Assembly: GCF_000382245.1 (NCBI RefSeq)
Contig: NZ_KB907868.1
Location: forward strand, 1 to 64,000
Origin: Kushneria aurantia DSM 21353
GTDB taxonomy: Bacteria; Pseudomonadota; Gammaproteobacteria; Pseudomonadales; Halomonadaceae
Direction: 5' to 3'
Length of the DNA: 64,000 nucleotides
The position numbers were made by a program, and so were the translations under genes. Positions 55,218-64,000 of this stretch are shown here, in pieces. How positions within the stretch are numbered: position 1 is the stretch's first letter; every line of letters begins with the position of its first letter. A model generated the notes under the pieces. It was given only the letters and a program-made list of their open reading frames with translations. It ran no database searches and had not been told where the DNA came from.

Positions 55218-57503
55218 ATGGGGGTAGAGCGTTTCATCGGCGCCGATGGGCGGGAGGCCATGCGCAAGGTGCGCGAGCGGCTCGGCGATGATGCCCTGAT
55301 TCTCTCCAACCGCCCGGTGGAGGGTGGTATCGAGATCGTCGCCATGGCGGAAGAGGCGCATCAGGGAATGACCGCCGAGGAGCCGGCGGCGCCTGCCGAG
55401 CGCGACCGGCAGACGCCGCCGCAGCCGCCGTCCGCCGAGGCCTCGGCAGCACAGATGCAGGCTTTCAACGCCCGCCTGATGGACGAGCTGGCGTCGATGC
55501 GCGAGCTGATCCACAGCCGCATCGCCGAGCCGGCCCCCGCGCCGGTGGCGGCTGACGCGACGCCCGAGCCGGCGACCCGGCTGCGCCAGCGGCTGGTGGC
55601 GGCCGGGTTCAGTCAGCTACTGGTGCGCGAACTGATCGAGCTGCTGCCGCCGGAGCTGGCCGAGGGCGACGAGCAGGCGCGCGAAGCGGCACTGGAAGGC
55701 TGGATCGAGCGCCAGCTGACGGCGCGGTTGACAACCCTCGAGGATGAAGCGGCCTTTCTCGCCGGCGGTGGCGTGTTTGCCCTGATCGGCCCTACCGGAG
55801 TGGGCAAGACCACCTCGACCGCCAAGCTCGCCGCCCGCTATGTGATGGCCCACGGCAATCGCGACGCGGCGCTGATCGCCAGCGACAGCTACCGTATTGC
55901 TGCCCGCGAGCAATTGCGTGTCTATGCCGGGCTGCTGGGCGTCGAGGTGCACGCCCCGGAGGAGGGCGAGCTGGGCGCGCTGCTGACGCGTCTGATCAAC
56001 CCCAGAAAGGCGCTGCTGTCGATGCAGCGGGCCACGCCCAAGCGCACCATTCTGATCGATACCCTCGGCATGAGCCAGCGCGACAGTCGGCTCGCCTCCG
56101 AGGTGGCGCGGCTGGCCGAAACCGACATCGCCATCCGGCCGATTCTGGTCCTCAATGCCGCCAGTCATGGCGATACCCTCGAGCAGGTGGTGGCGGTGTA
56201 CTGCCACGCGGTGGCCGAGGCCGGCCTCGAACTGGCCGGCTGTATCGTCACCAAGCTCGATGAGTCGGCGCGGCCGGCCGCCGTACTGGATATTCTGGCC
56301 CGTCATCGGCTGCCGCTGATCTACACCGCCAGCGGCCAGCGGGTGCCGGAGGATCTTGATGCCGCGGATGTCGAGGCGCTGGTGCGCGAGGCGCTGGCGA
56401 CGCCGGCGAGTTCGCCCTTCGGCTACGACGAAGCGAGCCTGGCGGAGATGGCCGGGCGCACCGGCGAGTCGAAATCGCGCGCCCTGTCGCGGGATGTGAT
56501 GCACCAGGGGCGGGCGCTGGCCGCCATGTTCGATACCCTGCAAAAACGCGCCACCGGCACCGACCTGCTCGAGCAGCAGTGGCAGCGCGGCCGGCGTGGT
56601 GAGGGCGAGGCGAGTTTCGCCGCCCGGCTCGGCGAACGGGCGCAGCAGGCCGCGCTGGCCGAACGCCGCGACGAAGCGGCGCTGTGGTGGCCGCGTGACA
56701 AGTGTCTCAGCGGGAGCGACAGGGCGATGCCGCTGATCAGCCTTGACGATCAGGGCCTGCCGCTGCCGCTCGCCTGGTTGCGCCATCGCCTGCCCGCCTC
56801 GCCGCAGGCGCGGCTCGACTGGGCACAGGAGCAGCACGGCGCTGCCTGGCATCTGATGGCCACGCCCCCCGAGGGCGAGGCGCAGCAGCGCCTCGCCGAC
56901 CGGCGCTGTCTGTGGATCGCCGCCGCCAACGCCTCGCGGCGGCTGCGCTACGGCGGTGAGCGGCAGCGGATGATCGAGCTGGCGGCGCTGGCCACGCCAC
57001 TGGAGCCGCGCCAGTGCCGCTGGCGTGGCCGCCCGGTGACGCTGCGGCTGAGTGCACTGCCGGCCCTGTATGAAGAGCGCCGTGGCCGCGCTGAGCCGAC
57101 CGAGGTGATGGCCTGGTTCGCTACCCTGCACGATGTCGATGACAACCGCGAGCTGGCGCGTCGCTACTGGCTCTGCAACGTGCTGACCGGCCGTGACGTC
57201 GCCTCACGGCTGGCCGCGGCGCTGGCGCTGGAGGGGCTGGAGACCACCACCCGGCGCGCCCTTGAGCGCCTTGGCGAGCGCGGCGTAGCGCATCACGATC
57301 GCGAACTGCAGCTCGCCACGGCCGCCGCCCTGGCGGCGCTGGCGACCCGCCTTGAGCTGTGCGCCGAGCCCTGGGCGATGGACGTGCGCGCCCAGCTTTT
57401 CAATCTTGCCGGCGGCAGTCGCAAGCGCAGCGCCGCCAACCTGCTCGATGCGCTGATCGGCGCGCTGGAAGCGCGCGATGCGCTGATCGATGCCGCCCAC
57501 TGA
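55218..57503 (+). CDS. flhF: FlhF-like SRP-type GTPase with long C-terminal extension
   Basis: The 761-residue protein begins like FlhF (VERFIGADGREAMRKVRERLGDDALILSNR). Its SRP-type GTPase has GPTGVGKTTSTAKLAARY near 190, SDSYRIAAREQLRVYA, IDTLGMSQRD where DTAG is usual, and TKLDESARPAAV, ending near residue 395. A further 365 residues have no domain I recognise. Usual FlhF is 400-450 residues. FlhF sets the number and polar position of flagella with FlhG, but no flhA or fleN is near, so the role here is uncertain. Confidence 0.8.
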   Translation: MGVERFIGADGREAMRKVRERLGDDALILSNRPVEGGIEIVAMAEEAHQGMTAEEPAAPAERDRQTPPQPPSAEASAAQMQAFNARLMDELASMRELIHSRIAEPAPAPVAADATPEPATRLRQRLVAAGFSQLLVRELIELLPPELAEGDEQAREAALEGWIERQLTARLTTLEDEAAFLAGGGVFALIGPTGVGKTTSTAKLAARYVMAHGNRDAALIASDSYRIAAREQLRVYAGLLGVEVHAPEEGELGALLTRLINPRKALLSMQRATPKRTILIDTLGMSQRDSRLASEVARLAETDIAIRPILVLNAASHGDTLEQVVAVYCHAVAEAGLELAGCIVTKLDESARPAAVLDILARHRLPLIYTASGQRVPEDLDAADVEALVREALATPASSPFGYDEASLAEMAGRTGESKSRALSRDVMHQGRALAAMFDTLQKRATGTDLLEQQWQRGRRGEGEASFAARLGERAQQAALAERRDEAALWWPRDKCLSGSDRAMPLISLDDQGLPLPLAWLRHRLPASPQARLDWAQEQHGAAWHLMATPPEGEAQQRLADRRCLWIAAANASRRLRYGGERQRMIELAALATPLEPRQCRWRGRPVTLRLSALPALYEERRGRAEPTEVMAWFATLHDVDDNRELARRYWLCNVLTGRDVASRLAAALALEGLETTTRRALERLGERGVAHHDRELQLATAAALAALATRLELCAEPWAMDVRAQLFNLAGGSRKRSAANLLDALIGALEARDALIDAAH

Positions 57504-57521
57504 TGCCGAAGAGCGCCGCTC

Positions 57522-57968
57522 ATGAATGATCAGGCCAGCGGCCTGCGCCAGTGGTCGCAGCGTTTGCAGGGCGGCCAGCGGGAAACCGCGCCGGCCGCGC
57601 AGCCCGAGGCCACCCTGATCGTGGCGGGGCTGTCGCTGCCCGAGCGGCCGCCGGCGAGGCTTGCCGAGCTGCCGCTGCCGGCCGGCCACGGCGGCTGGCG
57701 CCCCCTGCCGCTGCGGCTGGCGGCATCGCCGTCGGTGGCTCCCGAGACGCCGTTCTGGGCCCTGTGGCTGAGCGCCGCCGATACCCGCCGCGCCGCCGCG
57801 CTGGGGCGTGCTTTGCGCGCCCTGCGACAGGACCGTATGCCCGGCTGTGTGCTGCTGCTGGCCGAGGAGCGCGTGCCGGCGGGGCTGGCCGGCGCCGCCG
57901 AGCGCCAGTTGGGCGTGGCGCTGATCGCCGAGCCGCAGCGCTGGCTGGCGGCGCTGCGGTCGGGGTAA
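57522..57968 (+). CDS. Uncharacterised protein downstream of the FlhF-like gene
   Basis: The 148-residue product is rich in alanine, leucine and arginine, with no membrane segment or known motif. It has an RLARELP-like middle and ends QRWLAALRSG. The 18-bp gap to the FlhF-like gene suggests one transcript and a shared job. The position recalls FlhG-type partners, but no P-loop is present. Confidence 0.6.
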   Translation: MNDQASGLRQWSQRLQGGQRETAPAAQPEATLIVAGLSLPERPPARLAELPLPAGHGGWRPLPLRLAASPSVAPETPFWALWLSAADTRRAAALGRALRALRQDRMPGCVLLLAEERVPAGLAGAAERQLGVALIAEPQRWLAALRSG

Positions 57969-57979
57969 AACGCGGTCGG

Positions 57980-58585
57980 CTACCGACCGCGCTTTTGCGC
58001 CGGCGCCACCCGCAGCCGCCAGGGGGCGTCGCGATGCTCGGGGCGGGCGTAGTCGATACCGATACGCGGCCCCATGATGACGTCCTCGTCCGCCACCGGC
58101 TCCCCTCGCTCGAGCCATATTGCCTCGCCGCGACATAGATCGTGGCGATTGAAGGTCGCCTTGCTGATGCCCAGTGCGCGGGTCAGTTTGCCGGGGCCGT
58201 TGAACGTGTCGCGCCCTCGTCTGCCGCCCCGGCGGGCAATCATGGTCGCCTCGCCGACGACCGGCTCGATGGCGCGCACCAGTACCGCGCAGGGCTCGTC
58301 GACCGCCTCGGTGACCAGGTTGAGCATGTCGTACATGCCGTAGATCAGATAGACATAGGCGTGGCCCGGCGGACCGAACATCACCTCGGTGCGCGGCGTG
58401 CGGCCGTGAGAGGAGTGACAGGCGCTGTCGAGAAAGCCCAGGTAGCCTTCGGTTTCGGTGATGCGCGCGATCAGTCGCTCGCCTTCGGACTCTACCACCA
58501 GCTGGCAGCCCAGCAACTCGCGGGCGACCTCGAGGGTAGGGCGGTGGTAGAAATCGCGCGGCAGCGGTGCGGGCGTATCCGCCAT
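57980..58585 (-). CDS. 3-methyladenine DNA glycosylase (AAG/MPG family)
   Basis: The 201-residue protein has all parts of the AAG fold: RDFYHRPTLEVARELLGCQL, the active-site glutamate region ITETEGYLG, SHGRTPRTEVMFGPPGHAYVYLIYGMY with the base-flipping tyrosine region, and FNGPGKLTRALGI. It removes alkylated purines from DNA. GGGAG precedes the ATG. It converges on the gene before it with 11 bp between stops. Confidence 0.93.
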   Translation of the reverse strand: MADTPAPLPRDFYHRPTLEVARELLGCQLVVESEGERLIARITETEGYLGFLDSACHSSHGRTPRTEVMFGPPGHAYVYLIYGMYDMLNLVTEAVDEPCAVLVRAIEPVVGEATMIARRGGRRGRDTFNGPGKLTRALGISKATFNRHDLCRGEAIWLERGEPVADEDVIMGPRIGIDYARPEHRDAPWRLRVAPAQKRGR

Positions 58586-58715
58586 AACGTCTCCCTTGTC
58601 AAGGCACGGGCGCGCCCGGTCGATTGTCTCCCGGGGCGTCGAATGCGATAGCATGGTGCCTCGATGAACGATTTGCACGTCGACGGTGCGCCGCCGATGT
58701 CCATACCGAGGTGCC

Positions 58716-60134
58716 ATGCTGCCGCATCCCCACGACTTCAGCCAGATCACGCCACCTGAGCGCATTCGCGCCCGGGGTGCCTGCCCGTCGCTGAGTGCGC
58801 CGATGGAGACCGGCGACGGCTGGCTGGCGCGCCTGCCGCCGCTGGCGGCGCCGCTCGAGGGCGATGAGGTGATCGCCCTGTGCGAGGCCGCCGAGCGCTT
58901 CGGCAACGGTCTGATCGAAGTGACCCGGCGTGGCAACCTGCAGCTGCGCGGCCTGGCCGAACAGGGCCATCGCGGGCTGGCCGACTACCTCGACGCGCGG
59001 CTGGTGCGTCACCGGTTGACCACGGCGGTGGCGCCGGCGGTGAGCCTCGACCCGCTGATGGAGAGCGACGAGGCGATCGACGATGCCACCCGCGCGCTGG
59101 CGCGCCAGCTGCGTGAGCGAATCATGACCGGCGCGCCGGCGGGGCTGGCGGCCAAGAGCGCGGTGGTGATCGACAGCGGTGGCTGGGGCGGGCTGGCGAC
59201 GTTGAGTGGCGACATTCACCTGCGTCTCGATGGCGGCCGCGGCGGCTGGATCGGCATCGCCGGCGACCACCAGAGCGCCAGCTGGCTGGGCTGGGTGGTC
59301 GCCTCGCGACTCGCCAGCGCCGTCAACGCTCTGCTGTTCGAGCAGCAGCAGCTGGGCGGCCGCGCTCGCGGCGGCGATCTGCTGCGTCATCACGGTCGTT
59401 TCGGACTGTGCGATATGCTCGGCTGCCGGCTCGGCGATCCGCCGCCGCGCAGCGGAGTGACGGCGGGCCCGGACGGCCACGCCCGGCACCAGCGCAACCT
59501 GCTGGACGTGGTGTGGCCCTTCGGTCAACTGGAGGCGCTGGCGCTGCTGCGCTTTACCCGCCGCGCGCGTGAGCTGGGGGCGCTCGCCTTCGCCGCCGCG
59601 CCGCATCGCCACTGGCGCATTCTGTGCCACGAGCACGCCGACCTCGGCGCCATTGCGGCGGTGGCGGCCGAAGCCGGGCTGATTGTCGCCGCCGACGACC
59701 CGCGGTTGGCGATTGTCGCCTGTAGCGGGGCGCCCGCCTGCGCCAGTGCGCGCTTCTCGACCCGTGACGGAGGCAGGGCACTGGTGCCGGTCTGGTCGCG
59801 GCTGTTCGATAAAAGCGTCGGCGTTCACCTCTCCGGTTGCCACAAGGGCTGCGCCAGTCTCGACCCCTGCAGCTTTACCCTGGTTGGCCGCGATGACGGC
59901 ATCGGTCTGGTGTTCGACGGTAACCCGCGCGGCGTGTCGCGCCCCGTGGCCGCCTCCATCGAGGCACTGCGCCCGGCCTTCGAACATCTCGCCCGGCGGC
60001 TGGCCGCTCAGGGGCTGGTGTTGCCGCTGTCGGCGGCGGTGCTGTCCGAGGTCGGCGAGGAGCGCGTGGTAACCCTGCTGCGCGAGGGCAGCGGCTGGCA
60101 CGCGGCGGCGGACGGCGAGGGCTCGACAGGTTAG
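58716..60134 (+). CDS. cobG: Precorrin-3B synthase (aerobic B12 pathway)
   Basis: The 472-residue nitrite/sulfite reductase-like protein opens PHPHDFSQITPPERIRARGACPSL and has GLIEVTRRGNLQLRGL. The 4Fe-4S cysteines lie in VACSGAPAC and HLSGCHKGCASLDPC. CobG hydroxylates precorrin-3A using O2, the committed step of the oxygen-dependent corrin route. It heads a run of cob genes on the same strand. No cobalamin riboswitch is visible in the 130-bp gap upstream. Confidence 0.88.
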   Translation: MLPHPHDFSQITPPERIRARGACPSLSAPMETGDGWLARLPPLAAPLEGDEVIALCEAAERFGNGLIEVTRRGNLQLRGLAEQGHRGLADYLDARLVRHRLTTAVAPAVSLDPLMESDEAIDDATRALARQLRERIMTGAPAGLAAKSAVVIDSGGWGGLATLSGDIHLRLDGGRGGWIGIAGDHQSASWLGWVVASRLASAVNALLFEQQQLGGRARGGDLLRHHGRFGLCDMLGCRLGDPPPRSGVTAGPDGHARHQRNLLDVVWPFGQLEALALLRFTRRARELGALAFAAAPHRHWRILCHEHADLGAIAAVAAEAGLIVAADDPRLAIVACSGAPACASARFSTRDGGRALVPVWSRLFDKSVGVHLSGCHKGCASLDPCSFTLVGRDDGIGLVFDGNPRGVSRPVAASIEALRPAFEHLARRLAAQGLVLPLSAAVLSEVGEERVVTLLREGSGWHAAADGEGSTG

Positions 60135-60170
60135 AATGTGGCGCCGCTGCCGGGCCCCAGGGAGAACGAC

Positions 60171-60833
60171 ATGACAAGCGATACGCGCGACCCCGCTTAC
60201 CGGCCGTCGCGCTACGACTACGAGCACGACGGTCAGGCGATCTATCGCCAGTCTTTCGCCATCATCCGCGACGAGGCGGCGCTGGCGCGCTTTACGCCGC
60301 TGGAGGCGGAGGTCGCGGTGCGCATGATCCACGCCTGTGGTGTGGTGGCGCTTGCCGAGCAGATCGTTTTCGGTGGCGATCTCACCAGGGCGCGCAAGGC
60401 GCTTCTGGCGGGGGCGCCGATCCTGTGCGACGCCGGCATGGTCGAGCGCGGCGTGACCCGGGCGCGCCTGCCGGCCCATAATGAAGTGCTCTGCACCCTG
60501 CACGATGCACGCACCCCGGCACTCGCCGAGCGCATCGGCAACACCCGCACGGCGGCCGCGGTCGAACTCTGGGGCGAGCGGCTCGAGGGCGCGCTGGTGG
60601 TGATCGGTAACGCCCCCACCGCGCTTTTTCACCTGCTCGATCTGCTCCATGAAGGCGCCCCGCGCCCGGCGGCGATCGTCGGCGTACCGGTGGGTTTCGT
60701 GGGGGCGGTGGAGTCCAAGCAGGCGCTGATCGACGCCGGCCTCGATATCCCCTTCATTACCGTGCGTGGACGCATGGGCGGCAGTGCCATTGCTTCCGCC
60801 ACCGTCAATGCGCTGGCCAGCGACCGGCTGTGA
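60171..60833 (+). CDS. cobH: Precorrin-8X methylmutase
   Basis: The 220-residue protein shows CobH/CbiC features: YEHDGQAIYRQSFAIIRDEA, the catalytic histidine region MIHACGVV, CDAGMVERGV, and GVPVGFVGAVESKQAL near the end. It moves a methyl group from C11 to C12 to form hydrogenobyrinate. GGGAGAACGAC precedes the ATG. Its stop overlaps the start of the next gene (TGATG). Confidence 0.94.
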   Translation: MTSDTRDPAYRPSRYDYEHDGQAIYRQSFAIIRDEAALARFTPLEAEVAVRMIHACGVVALAEQIVFGGDLTRARKALLAGAPILCDAGMVERGVTRARLPAHNEVLCTLHDARTPALAERIGNTRTAAAVELWGERLEGALVVIGNAPTALFHLLDLLHEGAPRPAAIVGVPVGFVGAVESKQALIDAGLDIPFITVRGRMGGSAIASATVNALASDRL

Positions 60834-61639
60834 TGCGCATGGCCTCTGATCTTTCCTCGAACGCGCCCGGCGAGCGTCGACCGGGTCGACTGTTCGGCGT
60901 GGGCGTCGGCCCCGGCGATCCCGAACTTCTGACCCTCAAGGCGGCGCGGGCGATCGAGCGCGCCGATGTCGTGGTGTGGTTCGCCAAGGCCGGTCGCCAC
61001 AGCAACGCGCGCCGGGTGGTGGCCGACTATCTGCACGACGGTCGGCGTGAACTGGCGCTCTACTACCCTGTGACCACCGAGCTGCACCGCCACTCCGACG
61101 CCTATCGCGCGATGATTGCCGACTTCTACGCCGACTGCGCCGAACGGCTGGCCGCCGAACTGGACGCCGGGCATGAGGTGGCGGTGCTGGCCGAGGGCGA
61201 TCCGCTCTTTTTCGGTTCCTGGATGCATCTGCATGTGCGTCTGCGCGAGCGTTTCACGGTCGAGGTGATTCCGGGTATTTCCGGCATGGCGGGTAGCTGG
61301 TCGCGGGCCGGGGTGCCGATCTGCCAGGGCGACGATGTCATGACCATTCTGCCCGGCACGCTCGATGAAGCGCAGCTGGTGGATCGTCTGTCGCGCTGCG
61401 AGGCGGCGGTGATCATGAAAGTGGGGCGCAATCTGCCGCGCATCCGTGCGGCGCTGGCGCGCACCGGTCAGCTGGCGCGAGCGCTCTACGTCGAGCGCGC
61501 CACCATGGCCGGCGAACATATCCTGGCGCTGGGCGAGCGTGACGACGCCCCTGCGCCCTATTTTTCCATCGTGCTGGTGCCGGGCTGGGCCGGCGCTGTC
61601 CGGCCCGCGGGCGCCATGGCAAAAGCGAGCGCGACATGA
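60833..61639 (+). CDS. cobI: Precorrin-2 C20-methyltransferase
   Basis: The 268-residue SAM-dependent tetrapyrrole methyltransferase has FGVGVGPGDPELLTLKAARA at the start, VAVLAEGDPLFFGSWMHLHVRL for SAM binding, and IPGISGMAGSWSRAGVPICQG. Precorrin-2 C20 methylation fits these motifs and the order. An ATG at 60839 is an alternative start. The stop overlaps cobJ by 4 bp. Confidence 0.92.
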   Translation: MRMASDLSSNAPGERRPGRLFGVGVGPGDPELLTLKAARAIERADVVVWFAKAGRHSNARRVVADYLHDGRRELALYYPVTTELHRHSDAYRAMIADFYADCAERLAAELDAGHEVAVLAEGDPLFFGSWMHLHVRLRERFTVEVIPGISGMAGSWSRAGVPICQGDDVMTILPGTLDEAQLVDRLSRCEAAVIMKVGRNLPRIRAALARTGQLARALYVERATMAGEHILALGERDDAPAPYFSIVLVPGWAGAVRPAGAMAKASAT

Positions 61640-62412
61640 GCGGCAGACTGATGGTTATCGGCCTGGGCCCCGGCGAAGTGCCCGGCATGACGGTCCAGGC
61701 GGTGGAGGCGCTGGAGCGCGCCGACTGTTTCTACGGCTATGGTCCCTATCTCGACCGTGTGCTGGGGGCCGACGACCCGCGCCGGGTGGCGTCCGACAAC
61801 CGCGAGGAGGGCGAGCGTGCCCGCGAGGCGCTGGAGCGCGCCGCCGGTGGCGAATGCGTGGCGGTGCTCTCCGGTGGTGATCCCGGCGTATTCGCCATGG
61901 CCGCCGCGGTATGCGAGCAGATCGAGCGCGGGCCGAAATCGTTTCGCCAGCTGGCAGTGGAGATCATCCCCGGCGTCAGCGCCATGCTGGCCGCCGCCGC
62001 CGCCTGCGGCGCGCCGCTGGGCCATGATTTCTGCGCCATTTCACTTTCTGACAACCTCAAGCCCTGGTCGACCATCGAGCGTCGCCTGACCCTGGCCGCC
62101 GAGGCGGGACTGGTGATGGCGCTCTACAACCCCATCTCGAAGGCGCGCCCCTGGCAGCTGGGCGAGGCGCTGGAGCGGCTGCGCGACTATCTGCCCGGCG
62201 GCACCGTGGTAGTGTTTGCCCACGCCGCCGGGCGGCGCAATCAGAGCGTCGTCAACACCACGCTGGCGCGCGCCAGCGCCGATCAGGCCAATATGGCCAC
62301 GCTGGTGATCATCGGCAGCGAGCAGACCCGCGTCATCAAGCGCACGAAGCAGCCGCCGCTGATCTATACGCCACGCTATGCGCCGGGGTTCGAGCCGGGG
62401 GAGTTGCACTGA
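61636..62412 (+). CDS. cobJ: Precorrin-3B C17-methyltransferase
   Basis: The 258-residue protein begins LMVIGLGPGEVPGMTVQAVEAL and has YGPYLDRV, VAVLSGGDPGVFAMAAAVCEQ, the CobJ-specific IIPGVSAMLAAAAACGAPLGHDFCAISLSD, and a YTPRYAPG end. It methylates C17 and drives ring contraction. It is the last gene in the coupled cobGHIJ run. Confidence 0.94.
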   Translation: MSGRLMVIGLGPGEVPGMTVQAVEALERADCFYGYGPYLDRVLGADDPRRVASDNREEGERAREALERAAGGECVAVLSGGDPGVFAMAAAVCEQIERGPKSFRQLAVEIIPGVSAMLAAAAACGAPLGHDFCAISLSDNLKPWSTIERRLTLAAEAGLVMALYNPISKARPWQLGEALERLRDYLPGGTVVVFAHAAGRRNQSVVNTTLARASADQANMATLVIIGSEQTRVIKRTKQPPLIYTPRYAPGFEPGELH

Positions 62413-62466
62413 TGTATCGCATCAGCTTTTTCTTTATGCTGGTTTGCAGACGACATGGAGCGCAAT

Positions 62467-62772
62467 ATGAGTAGCGGGTTTCCGGAAGTTACAGGTGCTC
62501 GGTTCTTCGAATTCCTTCAGGCAAAAGGCATTGCAGCGGAGTGTCCGGCCTGCCATCAGCGTCGTATGAGCCACGCAGTCCATGACCCGGACGGCACTCT
62601 GGGTGAGAACGCGCCGGCGGTGAGGGTGCAGCAGGTGCTGGCAGGTAACACCTCTCTCGGATATGGTCAGTTCCCGCAGGTCTGTCTGAATTGCGGATAT
62701 ATCCGCTATTTTCGCGATTTCGAAGTATTCGATTTTTTTGCCAACAAGAGCGATGATGATGGCGAAGGATAA
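62467..62772 (+). CDS. Small zinc-ribbon protein, unknown function
   Basis: From the ATG at 62467 the protein has 101 residues with two cysteine pairs (CPACHQRR and CLNCGYIRYF), a likely zinc ribbon, and an acidic end (NKSDDDGEG). An in-frame ATG at 62455 is an alternative. It overlaps the next small gene. The gene is more AT-rich than the cob genes around it. I do not recognise a family. Confidence 0.65.
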   Translation: MSSGFPEVTGARFFEFLQAKGIAAECPACHQRRMSHAVHDPDGTLGENAPAVRVQQVLAGNTSLGYGQFPQVCLNCGYIRYFRDFEVFDFFANKSDDDGEG

Positions 62773-62992
62773 TGTACGCAGCCTCAGGCCGCTCGACTCT
62801 GGCGGGGAGCCACCCGATATGGATCAGCGCATACGCCATCTTGAGCAGGAAGTCAGCATCATTCGTGAAACGATGGCGACACGAGAGGATCTGGCAAAAT
62901 CGGAAGCCAGTATTATCAAATGGAACGTCGGCACCATCATCGCTGTGGCAGCTTTGGTATTTGCCATCATTCGCCTGACTGGCGGCGCCTGA
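62759..62992 (+). CDS. Small coiled-coil protein with C-terminal membrane anchor
   Basis: The 77-residue protein has a polar N-terminus, a predicted coiled coil (MDQRIRHLEQEVSIIRETMA and on) and one C-terminal membrane segment (IIAVAALVFAIIRL). It overlaps the zinc-ribbon gene by 14 bp, so the two are co-translated. The pair resembles small accessory or phage-like genes inserted in the cob cluster. No function can be given. Confidence 0.6.
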   Translation: MAKDNVRSLRPLDSGGEPPDMDQRIRHLEQEVSIIRETMATREDLAKSEASIIKWNVGTIIAVAALVFAIIRLTGGA

Positions 62993-63184
62993 ACCGCCGC
63001 CTGTATATCCTGAGGATGTTTCCGGATACGCCCATGACCACCGTGGGCCGAGAGCCGGTTGAAGCAGAGGGCTATCACCGCCAGAAAGGATTCACGGCGC
63101 CTTTGTGACAACCTGCTCTCGGGGGCAAAACCCGGTTTTGAAACGCACTTCTGGCCCCTGCTGTTTCGCTATTCCACTTTCCCT

Positions 63185-63952
63185 TCACAACGACTCGCTT
63201 CGACGCAGCCAGGCCAGCACTTTGTAATGGCAATTCTCCCTCGAGCTGTCTATCGCCGGCAGGGCAGGCAGCGGCGGGCGGCGAATCATGATCACTGCCA
63301 CGCCCAGTTCCCGCGCCGCCTGCAGCTTGGGGGCGGTGGCCGCGCCGCCACTGTGTTTGGTCACCAGCATCTCGATGCGCCGCTCGCGCAGCAGTCGACG
63401 CTCGTTTTCAAGGGAGAAAGGGCCACGGGCGATCAGATTGTCCACATGGGGCAGGTCGAGCGGCGGGGCGATGGGGTCGATGCTGCGGATCAGATAGTGA
63501 TGCCATGGCGCAGTCTCGAACAGCGCCGCCTGCTCGCGTCCGAAGCTGAGCAGCACCCGGCGCGGGGCTTCGCCCAGCAGCGGCGGTGCCTGCTCGGGGC
63601 GGTCGCACTCGATCCAGCGATCCCGCGGATGACGCGGCCATTCGGGGCGGAGCAGCTGCATAATCGCCACGCCGGCCTGTGCGGCGGCGGCGGCGGCATT
63701 GTGGGCGATGCGCGCCGCGAACGGATGGGTGGCGACGATCAGGGCACCGATGCGCTGGCTGACGAGGTAGTCGGCAAGCCCCGTAGCGCCGCCGAAGCCG
63801 CCGCGGCGGGTCGGCACGCCGGCGTCGAGCGGTGACCGGGTGCGTCCGGCCAGCGACAGAATGACGGCGATATCGGGCTGCCGCTGAAGGGCGGTGGCCA
63901 GCCGCCGCGCTTCCAGCGTGCCGCCCAGCAGCAGGACGTTGATCGCGGACAT
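63185..63952 (-). CDS. cobK: Precorrin-6A reductase
   Basis: The 255-residue protein begins INVLLLGGTLEARRLATAL and has TRRGGFGGATGLADYL, VATHPFAARIAHNAAAAAAQ, and IEMLVTKHSGGAATAPKLQAARELGV, the CobK/CbiJ pattern. It reduces precorrin-6A with NADPH. It lies on the strand opposite cobGHIJ, separated by the two small genes and about 190 bp with nothing I can identify. The remaining pathway genes (cobL, cobM) would lie outside the window. Confidence 0.92.
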   Translation of the reverse strand: MSAINVLLLGGTLEARRLATALQRQPDIAVILSLAGRTRSPLDAGVPTRRGGFGGATGLADYLVSQRIGALIVATHPFAARIAHNAAAAAAQAGVAIMQLLRPEWPRHPRDRWIECDRPEQAPPLLGEAPRRVLLSFGREQAALFETAPWHHYLIRSIDPIAPPLDLPHVDNLIARGPFSLENERRLLRERRIEMLVTKHSGGAATAPKLQAARELGVAVIMIRRPPLPALPAIDSSRENCHYKVLAWLRRSESL

Positions 63953-64000
63953 GACAGGCTCCGGCGGTGTGGGCCATTACTATAACAGGGCCGCCGGCGG

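Noticed and set aside
58586-58715. Cobalamin riboswitch before cobG
   Set aside because: No B12-box-like sequence or suitable stem order is visible in this short gap.

Overview
The window is GC-rich chromosomal DNA from a Halomonas-like gammaproteobacterium. This identification is inference. It rests on the family-level look of the proteins (polA, gnd, class I fumarase, tmcA, pepD, an aerobic cob cluster) and on the codon use; no rRNA or other phylogenetic marker is present. I see no tRNA or rRNA gene.

Left part (1-17,900). The end of an ISAs1-family transposase precedes polA. Between polA and a convergent Crp/Fnr-type regulator lies a mosaic. It holds azlC/azlD with a divergent Lrp/AsnC regulator, a LysE exporter, a decayed Rpn nuclease, two extra copies of the polA tail and one extra copy of the crp tail. 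After gnd comes a relict integron: a deleted and frameshifted integrase, three cassettes (GNAT acetyltransferase, cytidine deaminase, OsmC-like), two full attC sites (one like a Vibrio VCR) and one truncated attC. Housekeeping genes follow (membrane protein, fumarase), then an L-idonate catabolic operon (GntP-type permease, gluconate 5-dehydrogenase, idonate 5-dehydrogenase).

Middle part (18,000-38,000). A TetR regulator faces two tandem three-gene sets for PaoABC-type molybdenum aldehyde oxidoreductases. Only the second set has a Tat signal, and a MITE-like element supplies the stop codon of the first large subunit. Next come a RHH/MazF toxin-antitoxin pair, an SDR, a GH13 glucosidase, a CobW-type GTPase, a second MITE with a 4-bp target duplication, a PilZ/HD-GYP protein, and a two-gene operon of unknown role that pairs an ATP-grasp ligase with a papain-like protein.

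CRISPR region (38,100-48,000). This is a full type I-F locus: cas1, cas2-3, csy1, csy2, csy3, cas6f and a 12-repeat array. csy2 carries an in-frame amber codon. Spacer 10 matches csy2 itself at 28 of 32 positions next to a correct CC PAM, so it was probably taken from a related I-F system. A degenerate mini-array lies 0.5 kb past the array, and a solitary near-perfect repeat lies 17 kb upstream.

Right part (48,000-64,000). A sugar porter, a small secreted protein, tmcA, pepD, an MFS transporter, an unusually long FlhF-like GTPase with a small partner, a 3-methyladenine glycosylase, and a cobalamin cluster (cobG-cobH-cobI-cobJ, then cobK on the other strand beyond two small genes).
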